From Nematostella vectensis (taxonomy: Eukaryota; Cnidaria; Anthozoa; Actiniaria; Edwardsiidae): 64,000 bases of DNA. The stretch is from the NCBI RefSeq assembly GCF_932526225.1, contig NC_064034.1, positions 8,046,001-8,110,000 of the forward strand, read 5' to 3'. Made by a program: the position numbers and the translations under genes. The notes beneath the pieces were generated by a model that did not search any database, was not told where the DNA came from, and worked only from the letters and a program-made list of their open reading frames with translations. Shown one piece after another: positions 34,343 through 47,800 of the stretch (position 1 is the first letter of the stretch; each line of letters starts with the position of its first letter).

Positions 34343-35767
34343 GTGTTAGAACGCTCTCGTGTGATTTCGAGCGGGGATATTTCTGCGGATGGAGAAATCC
34401 AAAGAATAGTTCCCTGAACCAGTGGCTACCTCTACCGGATTACAGTAAGAGAATTACCTTCTATCTATCCCCGACATTCTTCCTCTTCCTCTCCATTTTA
34501 GCCCAATCCCCCATCTTCTTTGTCCCCTTCCTCTTTTCTTATCCCTTCTTCACATTTTCCTCTCCCTCCTACTCCCCATTCTTACCATTTTTCCTCCTCC
34601 CCATTTCCTCGCCCTTCTTCTTTCTCTTTTTCCTCTCCAACCCCCCCCCCCCCCCTTTTATTTTTTCTTATTACTTCTCTTCACGAAATACACACACAAA
34701 GACCACCAAATCGAGACTAGCTGTGCTGGTATGCTCGTTACACTTTTCTTTCTAAAATGATTTTCTTTAATGTTTATTCTTTCAGGCAAGTATACTAACA
34801 ATGTTATGTTTTGTTCCTGTGTAGATAACCATGCCGTTTGTCTCAAATCTAGCCCGAATTACAGTCCTGAAGACAGAATTAGTATTCCTCTTGAATATCC
34901 AAACTTCATCGGCCGTGGCGAACTCATAATGTCTTACTACATGTTTGCATTTGATGGGAATTGTACCCTGAATGTTAAGGTCGGAAATAAAACTGTGTTT
35001 TCACGTACATGGATATTCCCTTCATTGATTTCAATGACCCTCCGTGCGATATGGTATATGGAACCAGCAGTGATTGATGCCAAAAATGAAACGGTAGGAT
35101 AAGTTGAATGATACTTTTAATTAAAAATATTTGCTTACTCGTCAATAGATCGTAGTATTTGCGTCTTAAATGAAAACACATCCCAATATTCAAACACAAT
35201 AAAAGGAACAGTGTCACTCAATTGTCCGTTCAGGTAAATGGAGTTGCCATTGTTACGACGTTAGCCCGCTAAATGTTTTGAGTAAGACTACTTTTTAGAT
35301 GTCATTTTCAACAGGTTTTGTCGCTGATTGTAGGCCTCATGCTAATGCGCCATCACTCTATCGTCAAATAAGCATTAGGGAAATAAAATATGAGATTTTT
35401 AACATCTACGTAAACTCCCGAGTATGTTCAGCTACTGTACCTTGTTATAGTAATACGCATTCTGTGCTTTACATGGTACAGGTCACTATCGAGTATGTGC
35501 ACAGCTACTTGTTATAGTAATACGCCTTCTGTGCTTTACATGGTACAGGTCACTATCGAGTTTATGCAGCTACTGTAACATGTATTAGTAATACGCCTTC
35601 TGTGCTTTACATTGATGGTACAGGTACTATCGAGTATGTGCAGCTACTGTAAATTGTATTAGTAATACGCCTTTTGTGCTTTACATAGGTCACTATCGAG
35701 GGTGTGATTCCTGACAAGAGCTATGCTCTGATCACTGTGGATGACCTGACCTTTATAGAGAAATATG
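34343..35767 (+). CDS. Receptor exons 2-4: MAM domain
   Basis: Reads LSCDFERGYFCGWRNPKNSS (the MAM start CxFE..xCgW), continues through CLKSSPNYSPEDRISI and GRGELIMSYYMFAFDGNC, and ends VTIEGVIPDKSYALITVDDL. Exon phases 1-1, 1-0, 0-1. The exon-4 acceptor TTTACATAG/GTCACTATCGAG lies at the end of a minisatellite built from that same junction. Confidence 0.75.
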
Positions 35768-35795
35768 GTATGTATTGCATTAGAAGAAATCGTTG

Positions 35796-35828
<33 letters not shown>

Positions 35829-38800
35829 CAACCGTCATCATCAACAGCATCACCATCATCATAATCATCATCACCACCATCATCATCATCTTCATCATTA
35901 CACCACCATCACACCATCATCTTCATCATCACCATCATTATAATAATCATAAATCTACTCTACATTGCTTCGTTTTCTCACTGTGATAATTTTATCACAA
36001 TTTAACTACTATTATCGACTAAATTTGGTGGTTCATAGTGTATTAGCTGCTCTATTGTTCAATTATGTCACTTCTCTTGCAGTCGCAGAATGCCCAGCTC
36101 TTAAAGCACCCCTAAAAGGGTCGATGAGTTGCACAAATGGTAACGCATGGCTTAGCAGGTGCAGGCTTAAATGTGAAAGGCTTTTTTCAGATAGAGTTTG
36201 TCTCAGACATGGGGTCTGGTCTGGAATGGAAATCACATGTGAGGGTAAGTGAGTGAAATTGTAATATTCCAGAAAAATCCTCTGCCCCCATCATTCCACT
36301 TCCCGCAACCCGCATAACGTTGCTTGAATGACTATAATATTACTTATCTTTCTGACTTCCCCATTCCTTTCCTTCCTTTTAGAACCCCGTGTTAGGTTGC
36401 GTTATAACACAGTGGAACTGTTCTTAGCGGGTAGATGGGGCAAAGTTTGCCACTCGACGTATACCTTGAACACGCCACAGCACTTTGCCCAAGTGGTTTG
36501 CCGATCCTTAGGCTTTGATGGGAAGGCGATCCCTACAAAAGCCCCATACATTTCTTTTCTACAAGACGGCTGGTACTACACTGGCGAGTGTAACGGGACA
36601 GAGAAGTCGCTTATTGATTGCGCATATTGGAGGTTTGAGACAATGGCTTGCAAGCACCAAGTCATAGCTGCTGTCATTTGCAATAATAGAACGTCATGTG
36701 AGTATCGTATCTCCCGTGTGTTATTTTTAGGGGGGGGGGGGGGGGTTGGGGTGGGGAGGGAGTGATAAATATATTTTTACCGCGATTTTCAGTAGTACCG
36801 CTATCAGGCGTTTATCGATTAAATTCGATTTTATTGCAGCTTTTCATGTTAAATTCTTTGATTGGTTTGCTATCGCAATGGACTTGAAATAGTGTCAATG
36901 TGTTGGCTAATAAAAAAAAAGTGCGGAGTTCCGCGGAATATAACCCGGGTATTCCTTGGTGTCACGGAGAGCTTTGTGGGAAAATATTTTCCCGCAAAGG
37001 ATGACGGTCTAGCCTAAGCGAACTGCGGTTTGCAAAGTTGTCTGTTTACAAGTTTGTCTGTTGTGTTTCCTCCGAATTCGAGATCGCGTAATTCGAGATA
37101 GAAAAAGAAGGATTTGCAAAAACACAAACTGGATCAAAAGCAAATTGAGGGGTCAAATCGCTAAACAGTACTTTTAAAATTGTAAACGGCGAGAATAAAA
37201 TCGCAAACGACTGATTCGAAAAGCTAAACAGACATAAAAGTTTTGAAATCGGGCAAATTAAAAGCAAAAACGGATCATAAGCAAATCAGAAGAAATAAAA
37301 TCGCGAAACGGTACTTTTAAAATTGCAAACGGCGAGAATTAAATCGCAAACGACTGATTCAAAAAGCTAAACAGACAGAAAAGTTTTGCAATCGGGCAAA
37401 TCAAAAGCACAAACGGACAGAAAGCAAATTAGAAGAAATTAAATCGCTAAACGGTACTTTCAAAATCGCAAACGGTGAAAATAAAATCGCAAACGACTGA
37501 TTCGAAAAGCTAAACAAATTAAAAAGTTTTGCAATCGGGCAAATTAAAAACACAGACGGATCATATAAAAAAAAACAAAGCAAATTAGAAGAAATAAAAT
37601 CGCAAAATAGCACTTTTAAAATCGCAAACGGTGGAAATAAAAACGGAAATTACATAAATCGCACAAAAAAACTCTAAACAGCACTTTTAAATTTGCAAAC
37701 GGCGAAAAGTAAAAACGTAAATGGAAGAAATAAAAACAAAAAGCAAACAAAGCAAAAACAGAAACACTTTCGTGGCCCTTCTTTGCTTCCGTAAAATAAT
37801 CATCGACTGAATTGGCGAATTTTAAAAGTGATGCTAGTTTTTATTGGATTTTATTGAATCAAAGGAAGTATATAAAACTTTAAAGATGTTATCTCAAAAA
37901 GTTTACATGATTTGTCGTCCAATATTCTATGCAACGAAAACAATAGCAAAGAAATGGCTGTCTTTGGAACTTGATATTTACAAATCAACTACTGGAAGGT
38001 TGTACTGCTAATAAGAATTCAACATCTCCATTGTGTTTGTGTACCTTATTTATTGGCATTTACGCAATACTCGGTCAACTAATGACATGACTTCATTATA
38101 TCATAGGTCCTGGTAACTGCACTTGTTCACAATCGAAGGTTGATCAAGGACCCGATATTGAATTTGTGTCGTGTCGGGCAGAGGAAATTCCGGCTGGTTT
38201 CCCGAAGAATATCCCTCCTTCCACAATTTCTCTGTAATTATTGACTAGTTCATATTCTTCATAAGTTTCTCGCGTTCTTGACATTTTTTGTCTTGATTAT
38301 ATATTTGGTGTCTTTATCATCCACAGTGATACCTTTGGTGTCAACTTTAGCTCTTTAAACGCGGATACTTTCAGATTATCTAGCACTTCCCTCGCTACTT
38401 ATCCCAAACTTCAGAAAATGTAAGGATTGAAATAATGGTTTGTTTGTTGTACATGTGAATCTGAATTATATACAGTTTTTGAAATCATAATATTCTTGCT
38501 GTTGTCTACCAGATCGCTATCGGGGGCTAGTATTACCAGAGTCCCTAATGGAACCTTCCGTGATTTTCCTTATCTTTTTATAATGTAAGTAATCATTATC
38601 ATAATCAATTAAATAGCCTGATTGTGATCCTACGAAATATATACCGTGATTTGTCTAAAATATCATTATGATCATCATCACCATCATCATCATCATCATC
38701 ATCATTATTATGTATTATTATGATACTTGACAGTTTTAGGCCCACTCAGCTTCTTGAAAAAAAAATTCAGCATGAAAGTATAGTGACCTTTTTTTTTTTT

Positions 38801-41800
38801 TCAGAGAACTTCCCTGGAACAGAATCGACAGTCTTTCGGCCATTGAGGTCGGCGCACTGCCTGCATCGAAGTGAGATAGTTATAAGCTATAGCATGGCAC
38901 GAGAGGAAATTAGTTATTAAACCCTGTGCAAATGAGAAGTAAATGAGAGTAAAATGGTGGAGTTATATCCATCACACAATTTATTCGGTGTACCGTTCTG
39001 AGACCGCTGACCACTGGGATTCCATTCTCAACCTAGCCGCTATGTGGTCCCAGTGGTCATAAGGGCCATTAAATCCAATTAATTTAAAAATCCATCTTTA
39101 AATAAAACGGGATAATTGAATAAATTGAAAACTGTCGTGCATCAGTCCATCGAGGACCTTTCCCGAAGGTCGGCATATAGCCACTGCGTTATTTCAATAT
39201 TCTTCACCTTTCAGCTCCAGCGGCGCTAATTCGAGAAGGGGTACGAGATGGTGTGCTTATTCGTGTAACTGGGCGCTAAAATATACTAATATACTTCACG
39301 GGATTGAAACCTGAATCATCCCTTGCAGGTTTCTTATTTTGCATGTGGGATACAACACGATCAGTAAAATAACAGCTGCGGATACAAAAGGCATCGAAAA
39401 TGCGAATATGGTGTAAGTACTTTTCTTTTTATTCTCTTGTGCTATAATCAAGCCCTTGGCCTCCATCCTCTTTTAAGATTTTAATTTTTCAGTTAATTTT
39501 TCAGAACAATCAATGACAACAAGATAGAATTCATCGAAAGCGGTGCTTTTGGAAGATTGAACAATCTAATATTCTTGTAAGTATGATTATTGCTGATTAT
39601 TTGTACTTTTGTCAAAGCACTAATATCAGTCCCTCTTTGTATACTTTGTGTCCGGCTATTGATCTCTTTAAAAAATAGATGTTAGATTGTTAAAGTACTG
39701 GTTGTTTTCTCTGGAAGGAATCTTTCTTCGAATCGGCTTGTGCATCTAGAAAAGAATTCTCTACCAGTATCTCTTACAGCTGTGTAAGTTGACGCATGCA
39801 AATCTTATATAATCCTTATCAATAAAATTTTCAATACAAATAATTAAATCCAGAGTATTGCACATTGAGTGAAGCTCCGCCTTCACCCTTTCTCAACCCC
39901 ACGGCTAGGCTGGTTTGTATACGCTCTTTTTATATAAGAACCTTTTTTATAAGAACGTCTAGCCTGAAATTTCACTAAATTTTAATAACATGCTAAGAAC
40001 ATGCCGAGGCTCAGATAGCAGAAAAAAATTTCATTTTTAATCCTGATGCGTTCTAAAATGCAGAATCAAATAGTAACAACTTTATATTGCTATTGATCAT
40101 TAGTGCCATTCTCTTCCTAATAATTCAGTGGGTATTATATTCTTTTATACACTAAAATTTAAGAACAGCCTTGAAATGCTCCAAAAACAAAAAATGCCCA
40201 GCCTCAACTGAAAATTAGACGTTCTTATAAAAAAAGAGTGTTTCGCACTCAGTCTTAGCTAATCGCAGCCGATAGCAAAGTGGTATTCCAATGATAACAA
40301 AAATTTAAGAACAGCCTTGAAATGCTCCAAAAATAAAAACGGCTCAACCTCAACTGAAAATTAGACGTTCTTATAAAAAAAGAGTGTTTCGCACTCAGTC
40401 TCAGCTAATCGCAGCCGATAGCAAAGTGGTATTCCAATGATAACACACGATCGCACTCGAGTGCGATCATATGGAAACCATACATAAGACACCCCTACCC
40501 CCCAAATACAGATTATAAAAGGAGTAAAAATGATCAACTCTTTATTGATCAGGAACAAAACTGATAAATATAGACAACACACTATACTTTAAAAACTGCC
40601 TTTTTACTTTTCAGAGATATAAATCACAATCAACTCCAAGAAGTGTCATATGATGCATTTGGAACACTCACGAACCTCACAATTTTGTAAGTAAGGCAGA
40701 AACATGAAAACGCACCACGGGTGGATCGAGCTTTTCGCTTAAGGGGGGGGGGGGTTGGCTCAGTGACAAAGTGGGGAGGTGGGGAGGGGGTAATTTTTTG
40801 TTACATGTGGCTTTCTGGCAGCCCAAGAAGGGTTTAAACCCCCTAAACCCTCCCCCCCAGATCCGCTACTGTGCAGTGGAAATTCCCAAAATGCAACAGG
40901 AACTTGCAGTAGAATTGTCCAAGGTGCAAAAAAAACGAGCATTTCCCATAATGCAATACACAATAGCATTAACCCGAAGTGCACAAACATAGCAACGACG
41001 CTGATGATTACCTAAATATTTGTATCACTTGTTCTAGGTATCTCTTCAACAACCATATATCAACAATACAAAAAGATGCTCTGGCAAATTCTCCATTGTC
41101 AATGCTGTAAGTGGGACATTGATGTCGAAGGTTGTTTGACCTCGTTGTTGCAACCCCTAACGATCCTTATAGCAACATATGTATAGAAAGTGGTAAATTA
41201 TGCTTAAAAGTCGTCCTGTCCATGCAAGGGTTTATGCAGATGTGAACTTCGTGTATATATGTTGATACCCATACCGTGGCGGGAACATTCACACGTGAGT
41301 GTAGCTCAAGTGAGGCCTCATTTAAACAGCGCAAATATTGGCCAGCATTTAAGGCCCTGTTATGCTTTGCGCAAGACAAGGAAAACGCTGGCAACTACTT
41401 TACACCAATCCCTGACATAGCGCAAAAACAGCTGACAATGTTGGGAAACTCAATGAATACCTATACAAGACCTATACAAGTATTGGTTTTTGACTTACTC
41501 GACATTCTTTTAAAAAGGCTCGTGCAAGCAGCGCAAGCTATGCTGCTAGAAACTCACAGTATTCCTGACATCAACAATGCACTGCTTATACGACACCACT
41601 CACAGTATTTCTGGCAACAACAATGCACTACTTATACGGCAACACTCACAGTATTCCTGGCATCAACAATGCACTGCTTAACGACATTGCAGCTAAGTGA
41701 TCACGTTCTTTGTCGTTTCGTTAACCGAGCAAGAGGCAAGTGCCAATGCTGGTTGGAGAGAACTCTGATTGCATGCGAATTACAGTGATTTATTAAGAAA

Positions 41801-44800
41801 GCTAATGGGAGAAAGGATCAGGGCAATACGCAGACAATTAGCGCAGGCAGCCACCGTGACAATGTGTAGGCAACCATCATGACAATACCCAGGCAACCAT
41901 CATGGCAATACCCAGGCAACCATCGTGAAAATACCCAGGCAACCATCGTGGCAATACCCAGGCAACCATCGTGGCAATACCCAGGCAACCAGCATGATAA
42001 ACATTTTTGGCGTTAAAGAATTTTAAATAGTAATTCTAAAATCTACACGTCAATGTACGCTCATAATCATTCTTTTCTTATTACCCTCAAGTGATTTGCG
42101 AAGGAACAACATCGGCGAGTTTGTAGACGTAAGGTTTAAACCTCGGCGCCTTATATCTCTGTGAGTATCTGAACAAAGATTTACATTATTATAACTATTC
42201 TTTCCGGATTCAAAACTAAAATACCCATCACAATTTATCACACTACTGTTATACAAATGTGTTTTATGCGTGGTAACAGTCTAGAAAGATTCAAATCGTT
42301 AACTGATGAATTAGCGGGGGACCATGTGTTTGTACGAATTTTGTTTTGGTTTTTGTATTGGTTGGGAAGAATTACGGAAAAGATAATCTGTGAAGATCTA
42401 TCCTCTTCTTTTTTTCCCTGTAAACAAGGATTGCTGTTTACAGAATAATTTTTCTGACATTTCGAAAATTAGTCCTTCGTCGAGTCTAAAGGGAATTGAG
42501 GGAATTGGACATTTGAAAAAAAAAATACAAGGCACAAATTCCAGGGGATTTCGTATAGATTGAAACTGGTTTTGCTGATGTTTCTCTTTTCCTTTTGTTT
42601 TTTCAAGTTACCTTGGAAGAAACAGGATAAGCAATTTTTCCCGGACTCTTTTTGATAATCAAGAGATGATTCAACATTTGTAAGTGATTTAAATCATCAT
42701 TAAGAGTTTAAATTAGTAATGCTTTAAACCATCATTAGTAATGCTTTAAACCATCATTAAGGGTTTATAAGTAATGCTTGTTAGAACATTTAGATAAATA
42801 GTTTTATAAGTAATGTTTGTGAGTACATTAAAACTATTCCCCACACTAAAAAAATCAATTCCGACTCCTTAAGACACAAAAAAAATTTCATCATGAGCAC
42901 CATGATTTGATTCTACTAAGGGAAATCTAGGGCTGCGATGATAAAGGGCTCCCATGGTCAATTCAGCTAGCTGTTTTCTAAATTTATTTCTCGATTTTAT
43001 TTACAGAGACCTCAGTGATGTCCGATTAAATAGCATTGAGACTGCAACGTTAAGATCCGCTGGACAACTGGCAGTATTGTACGTATTAGCAGGAGGGCTA
43101 GGCTTGAACAACTTATGTGTGAGTTTGGTGAGGTACAGGCGGGGGAGCTGACTAAAATGGCGGTGACAGCAATGGTGACCGATATTGGCATTCTTTGCAG
43201 GGTTAGGGCTAAGATTAAGAGAGTTAACAAATGGTCTTGCATTGATTTGTATGCGAGCACGAACTCAATTTTTTTAGCACAAGCACTCATTTTTTGTCAC
43301 CTGTAAGAAGTGAGCATTTTGAGAACAGTAATATAAAAATAATTAAAAATAATAGTATCAGTATATACTAATATTTTTCATTTTTGTTTAACAGTGCCGC
43401 CTCAAGATCAAAGATCCAGTATATTGTTCCCTATGCCTTCTTATCTTGCAAATCGATAGTTTACTTGTATGTTCATTGTTTTTTTCCCATCATGTATGTT
43501 TTTAGTTTTACTTATCGTATCAGACGGGGTGGTAATAAAACCTCTTGAGGGGACAAAATGGGATGTGTGAAACTGAACCCCCAAAAACGTACACTTTTTT
43601 ATTTAACTCTACTTTGGAATAGACTTGGTGATAATACTTGCCACTGGCTCTACTACTGAGTTTAACTTCAACAGAAACACAAAAGTGGTGTGTGTGTGTG
43701 TGTGTGTGTGCAAAGGAGTGGGGAGATCATAAGGCTAATTTCGCACTGATCTTCTTCTCAGAATCCTGGACGGAAATTACTTAACGAGAGTGTCCAGCAC
43801 TTCATTTAGCGGATTGTTTCAACTGTCTTACTTGTAAGTAAACAAGTCAGATATTTTATCGAGAACCCATGCACGTGGGAAATTGAAACAGCTATACTAC
43901 ATTGGCGAGTGTCGATTGAGAATTTAATTTAAAAATAGTATAAAGGCTATATATTTAGGATACGCAACGACATTTAAAATTACGTGATCCATATACAAGT
44001 AGGAAGATTTTAAGATAATTGGCTGCTTAATAATGTTTCCTGTGATGAAATATTCATTTCTGATGACGAATAACAGATGACGCAACTCAATGTGACCATC
44101 TTTTTGCAAGCTTCTTCACACCTACATGGCATGTAACATGTTTTACTTCCCCTTTTCTATAATAATATATAATTAGATCTGTTCTTTACGTCATGGCTGG
44201 TATCACATTTATGGTAGCCTGTGGAGCACATGTAGAGTTTTAGTGAAATATGCTTTTAAGGGGCAGCGTCATGGTACTGCGCATGTCTGGAGTCAGTGTT
44301 TATTGTAGGCTTTCAATTGCCTACAAACAGTTTAACTTTAAGCTGTCAACGCCTCATTAAAATATTATGCAATATTTTATTGAAAACTATATTAATTGCC
44401 AGTTTGTGGCAATTTTCCTTTGAATTCAAGTATGACTGAAATTCATTGTGTCTGGGTCGGGGATAGCTTAGCAAAGCTCTTACCATGACGCAGCCCCTTT
44501 AAATATCTAGGGCCTCCTTGTTTTCGACTCCATGAATCAGTATGACTTTGATTTCTTTGAATCTAATTTCCTCCAAGGAACCTGATGGACAATCCTATTG
44601 AGGTCATCGAGCCGGGTGCTTTTATGACTAATCCATTTCTTTTTGCACTGTAAGTACGATATTTTAACAGTTTGTTTGCTTACTTGCATGTCCAGTAGAA
44701 AAAACAAATCATTCATTGCCCAAGTCGTCCTTTTTTGGAGATCCGCCCCTGTCGTATTTGTTTGATGCTCATATTTTGTTGCATCCAGGTACTTGATTGG

Positions 44801-47800
44801 TACAAATATCCAAACACTCCCCGTCGGGACAGCATTTCTTTCAAGTCAATATTTGGAAATCGCATTGTAAGTTGTGCTTAATTACTGTTGTTTTTAATAT
44901 TCTTTGAACTCCCGTCGACGATATCTAACAGTGTTTTCAATTAGCCAACACCGAATAATCACGACACCTCTCCACAAGACCAATCAAATAGAATAAAATG
45001 TTATAATTCCGATAGAATTAATGGGCAAGTCAGAGACAAGCATTTACGTCTCGAATGAATGAAATGCAACTCAATGCATGTACTTAAGAGGTTCACGATA
45101 AATCCCATTATCCCGATAGAAAAGTCAAGCTAATTGGGGAAGTTATTTAAATAATATCGATTTATAGTTTGATAGTTGAAGTGTATGATTTATGTTACTT
45201 TGTTAACTTCGAAATTGTTGTTTATTTTGTTGTTTTTCAATGATGAATGAAATCAATAACAAACGTGGGGCTGGCAAGGAGTCTTTAACAATGCATTCTA
45301 TTCCCTCCCACCCCTCCACACCGTGAACGACTAATTGGCTAATTGGGATATTTGGATAAAATTTGACTTGTTTTTAATGATTCAGATCTCCAGGTAAAGA
45401 GCTACCACCTGTAATTGGAACAAAAGAATTACGGAAAATTCTGCGGGTTTTTGGTTACTCGTGCCCGAGTGAGGAAAAGGACTTTGAGATGTGTTATCCA
45501 TGCCTTCAGGGCGAGTATAAGGTTATTGGTATTGACTATGAGCCGTGTACTTCTTGTCCTCCAGGTAAGCGGAAACAAGAAAAGTATAAAGGGGGGGTGC
45601 ATGCTGGGACTCGTTGCCTAGAGAGTGTGATTTAAGGGAACGATTGTCCGAAAGGCATGATTGACGATTCTGGAAGAAATTTTTTTTACAGACTATGTTT
45701 AGATTGTGCGAGCTTGTCAGCTAGACAACTGTATCTCATACATCACACTCTCTTTTCGCTTAATGATTAGGCGCGCGCGTGATAAGCAGGAAACTTCGGG
45801 CATTTGGGGGTTTCAAAGTTTTTTAGCAACAGGCATCGGAGATATAAACAATTACAAACACAATTTAAAAGTAAAACAGGATCAACTTTAAAAAACAGAC
45901 GGCATCAAAAAACATATTCTCTCCATTTCCCATAACTACTGTTTCATTATTGAATGTCACATACACTCTTTTCTTATAAGAACTTTTTTATAATAGCGTC
46001 CAAGCCTAAAATTTCAACAAATTCTAAGAACATGCTAAGAATGTATCGAGGCTCAGATAGCAGCAAAGTTTTTGTGTGTAATGCGTAAAAATGCAAAATC
46101 AAATTGCCTTCATATTAACAATATTATTGCTCAGGCGGTTTCTACCAGGATAGCATTGCTTTTGTTGGCGAACTGTCGCACGGAGTAGGCTGCAAGCAAT
46201 GCCCAGCGGGCAGCTATGTGAGCCCTGCAAAGGCGCCTGGGCGCCTAGAGAGTGAATGTTCTTCGTGTCCCGATGGTAAGCCTTTTTTATCTTGAATCTG
46301 ACTCATCTTGTATCAGGAACTCGTCACCAGGAATTATACATGTACACAGTGAAGCCTTCAAATGACCAGGGCCGTAGTTGGTGAGGGAGGGGGGGGTAGT
46401 TAATACCGATCTGTCTCAACAAGTACCAGCGCAATATAAATACGAATAACATTTTTGTTGTGGGCGGTTAAGCCTATTTGCAGGTGTATACCTGGTGATT
46501 TTTCGCTATGTTTATATGGTGTTTACCCGCAATGCGCTGAGCCGTGGCCGCCATCTTTTTTTGTTGGGGCCGGGCGCAAGCCGGAGGGAAGGGTGGGGGG
46601 GGTAAAAACGCCACTTTGCTTCATTACAGCGCTACCAATGACATATTATACTCGCAGGCACCGATCTAACGAAGCATGCTGGGTTCCGCGCATGTCCGTG
46701 CCTCCCAGGCTACTTCCGGCTACAGCGCTTTGGGGAATGTACGCTCTGTCCCATCGGATACGAGTGCTCCAACGAGACAGTCAACCTCCGCAAGGACTTC
46801 TACTGGTTATGGTCCCGAGAAGATTCTAAAATAGAGTACCAGACATTTTCTAATAAACTTCAGGAAGAGAGCCTCGGTTATGATAAGGATTGGGACTCGC
46901 TCAATGCGTCACTTCCGGCTGCATATCGCTGTCCCTTTGAGGAATCGTGTGAGGTATGAGAAGACGCTAGAAATTTTTTTTTTGTGCCAAATTTGCACAT
47001 GATTCGATATAAAAGTGAACGTACACTAGAAAGATGTCGCTTGGTATCAGGGACTCAGGTTTTCAGTTGGCAAAATTGCAGAAATGATGGCAAGAGATCG
47101 GTTTATTTCGAACTTATCAGCTATAAAATTTCTTCAGTGTTAATTTTTAAGGGGTTTTGGGGGGGAAAGTGAGGTTGGGGTTAATGTCTTTTTTTATCGC
47201 TTTGTTGCATTACAAGAGTGAGTAGGCTTCATTTGCGTTTTTGTTAGGGAGGATTCAACGCGAGTTGCAAGTCAGGTTATGAGGGCGTGCTATGCGGTGC
47301 ATGCAGTCGGGGCTTTTACCGGATGTTCTCTGGCTGTAAAAAATGTCCATCGACACCGCTGGTCATTATACAGTTCGTGGCCGTCTTCCTTGTTCTCGTC
47401 CTCATCGCCTTAGTTATTATATTTAACAAGAATAAATCCCAAGATGGAAAACGCTCTCTGACAGATAACCTTTTTGGCAGCCTTAAGATCGTCATCGGTT
47501 CCTATCAAATCTTGAGTGGGACTTTGAACGCGTATTCGTACGTACACTGGCCTAAAGAGTTGTCGACGTTCATGACGTACGCTGAAGTTTTGCAGTTGAA
47601 CATCTTAACCATCGCGCCCATCGAGTGTATAAGCGACAAGCTGAAGGCGGATCCGTACTCGGGTCTCTTGGGGTACGTCCTGATGGACTGCGCCGTCATC
47701 TTCACAGCCTTCTCCTACTACAACATCAGGAAGATGGTACTTACAAGAAGAAACTGCGCACACGACGCAAAGGGCAAGCTCTTTCACTGCAAAGTCAACT

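Noticed and set aside
34445..34824. Phe/Pro/Ser-rich frame continuing from the MAM exon
   Set aside because: It crosses a good donor and is a polypyrimidine intron; no domain.
35659..35986. Poly-His, poly-Ile and poly-Met frames
   Set aside because: Six-frame readings of an (ATC)n tract.
37046..37613. Minus-strand Phe/Leu-rich frames
   Set aside because: Diverged minisatellite; units give the same peptide.
41276..41788. 170-aa frame in a receptor intron
   Set aside because: No domain, and half of it is a tandem repeat.
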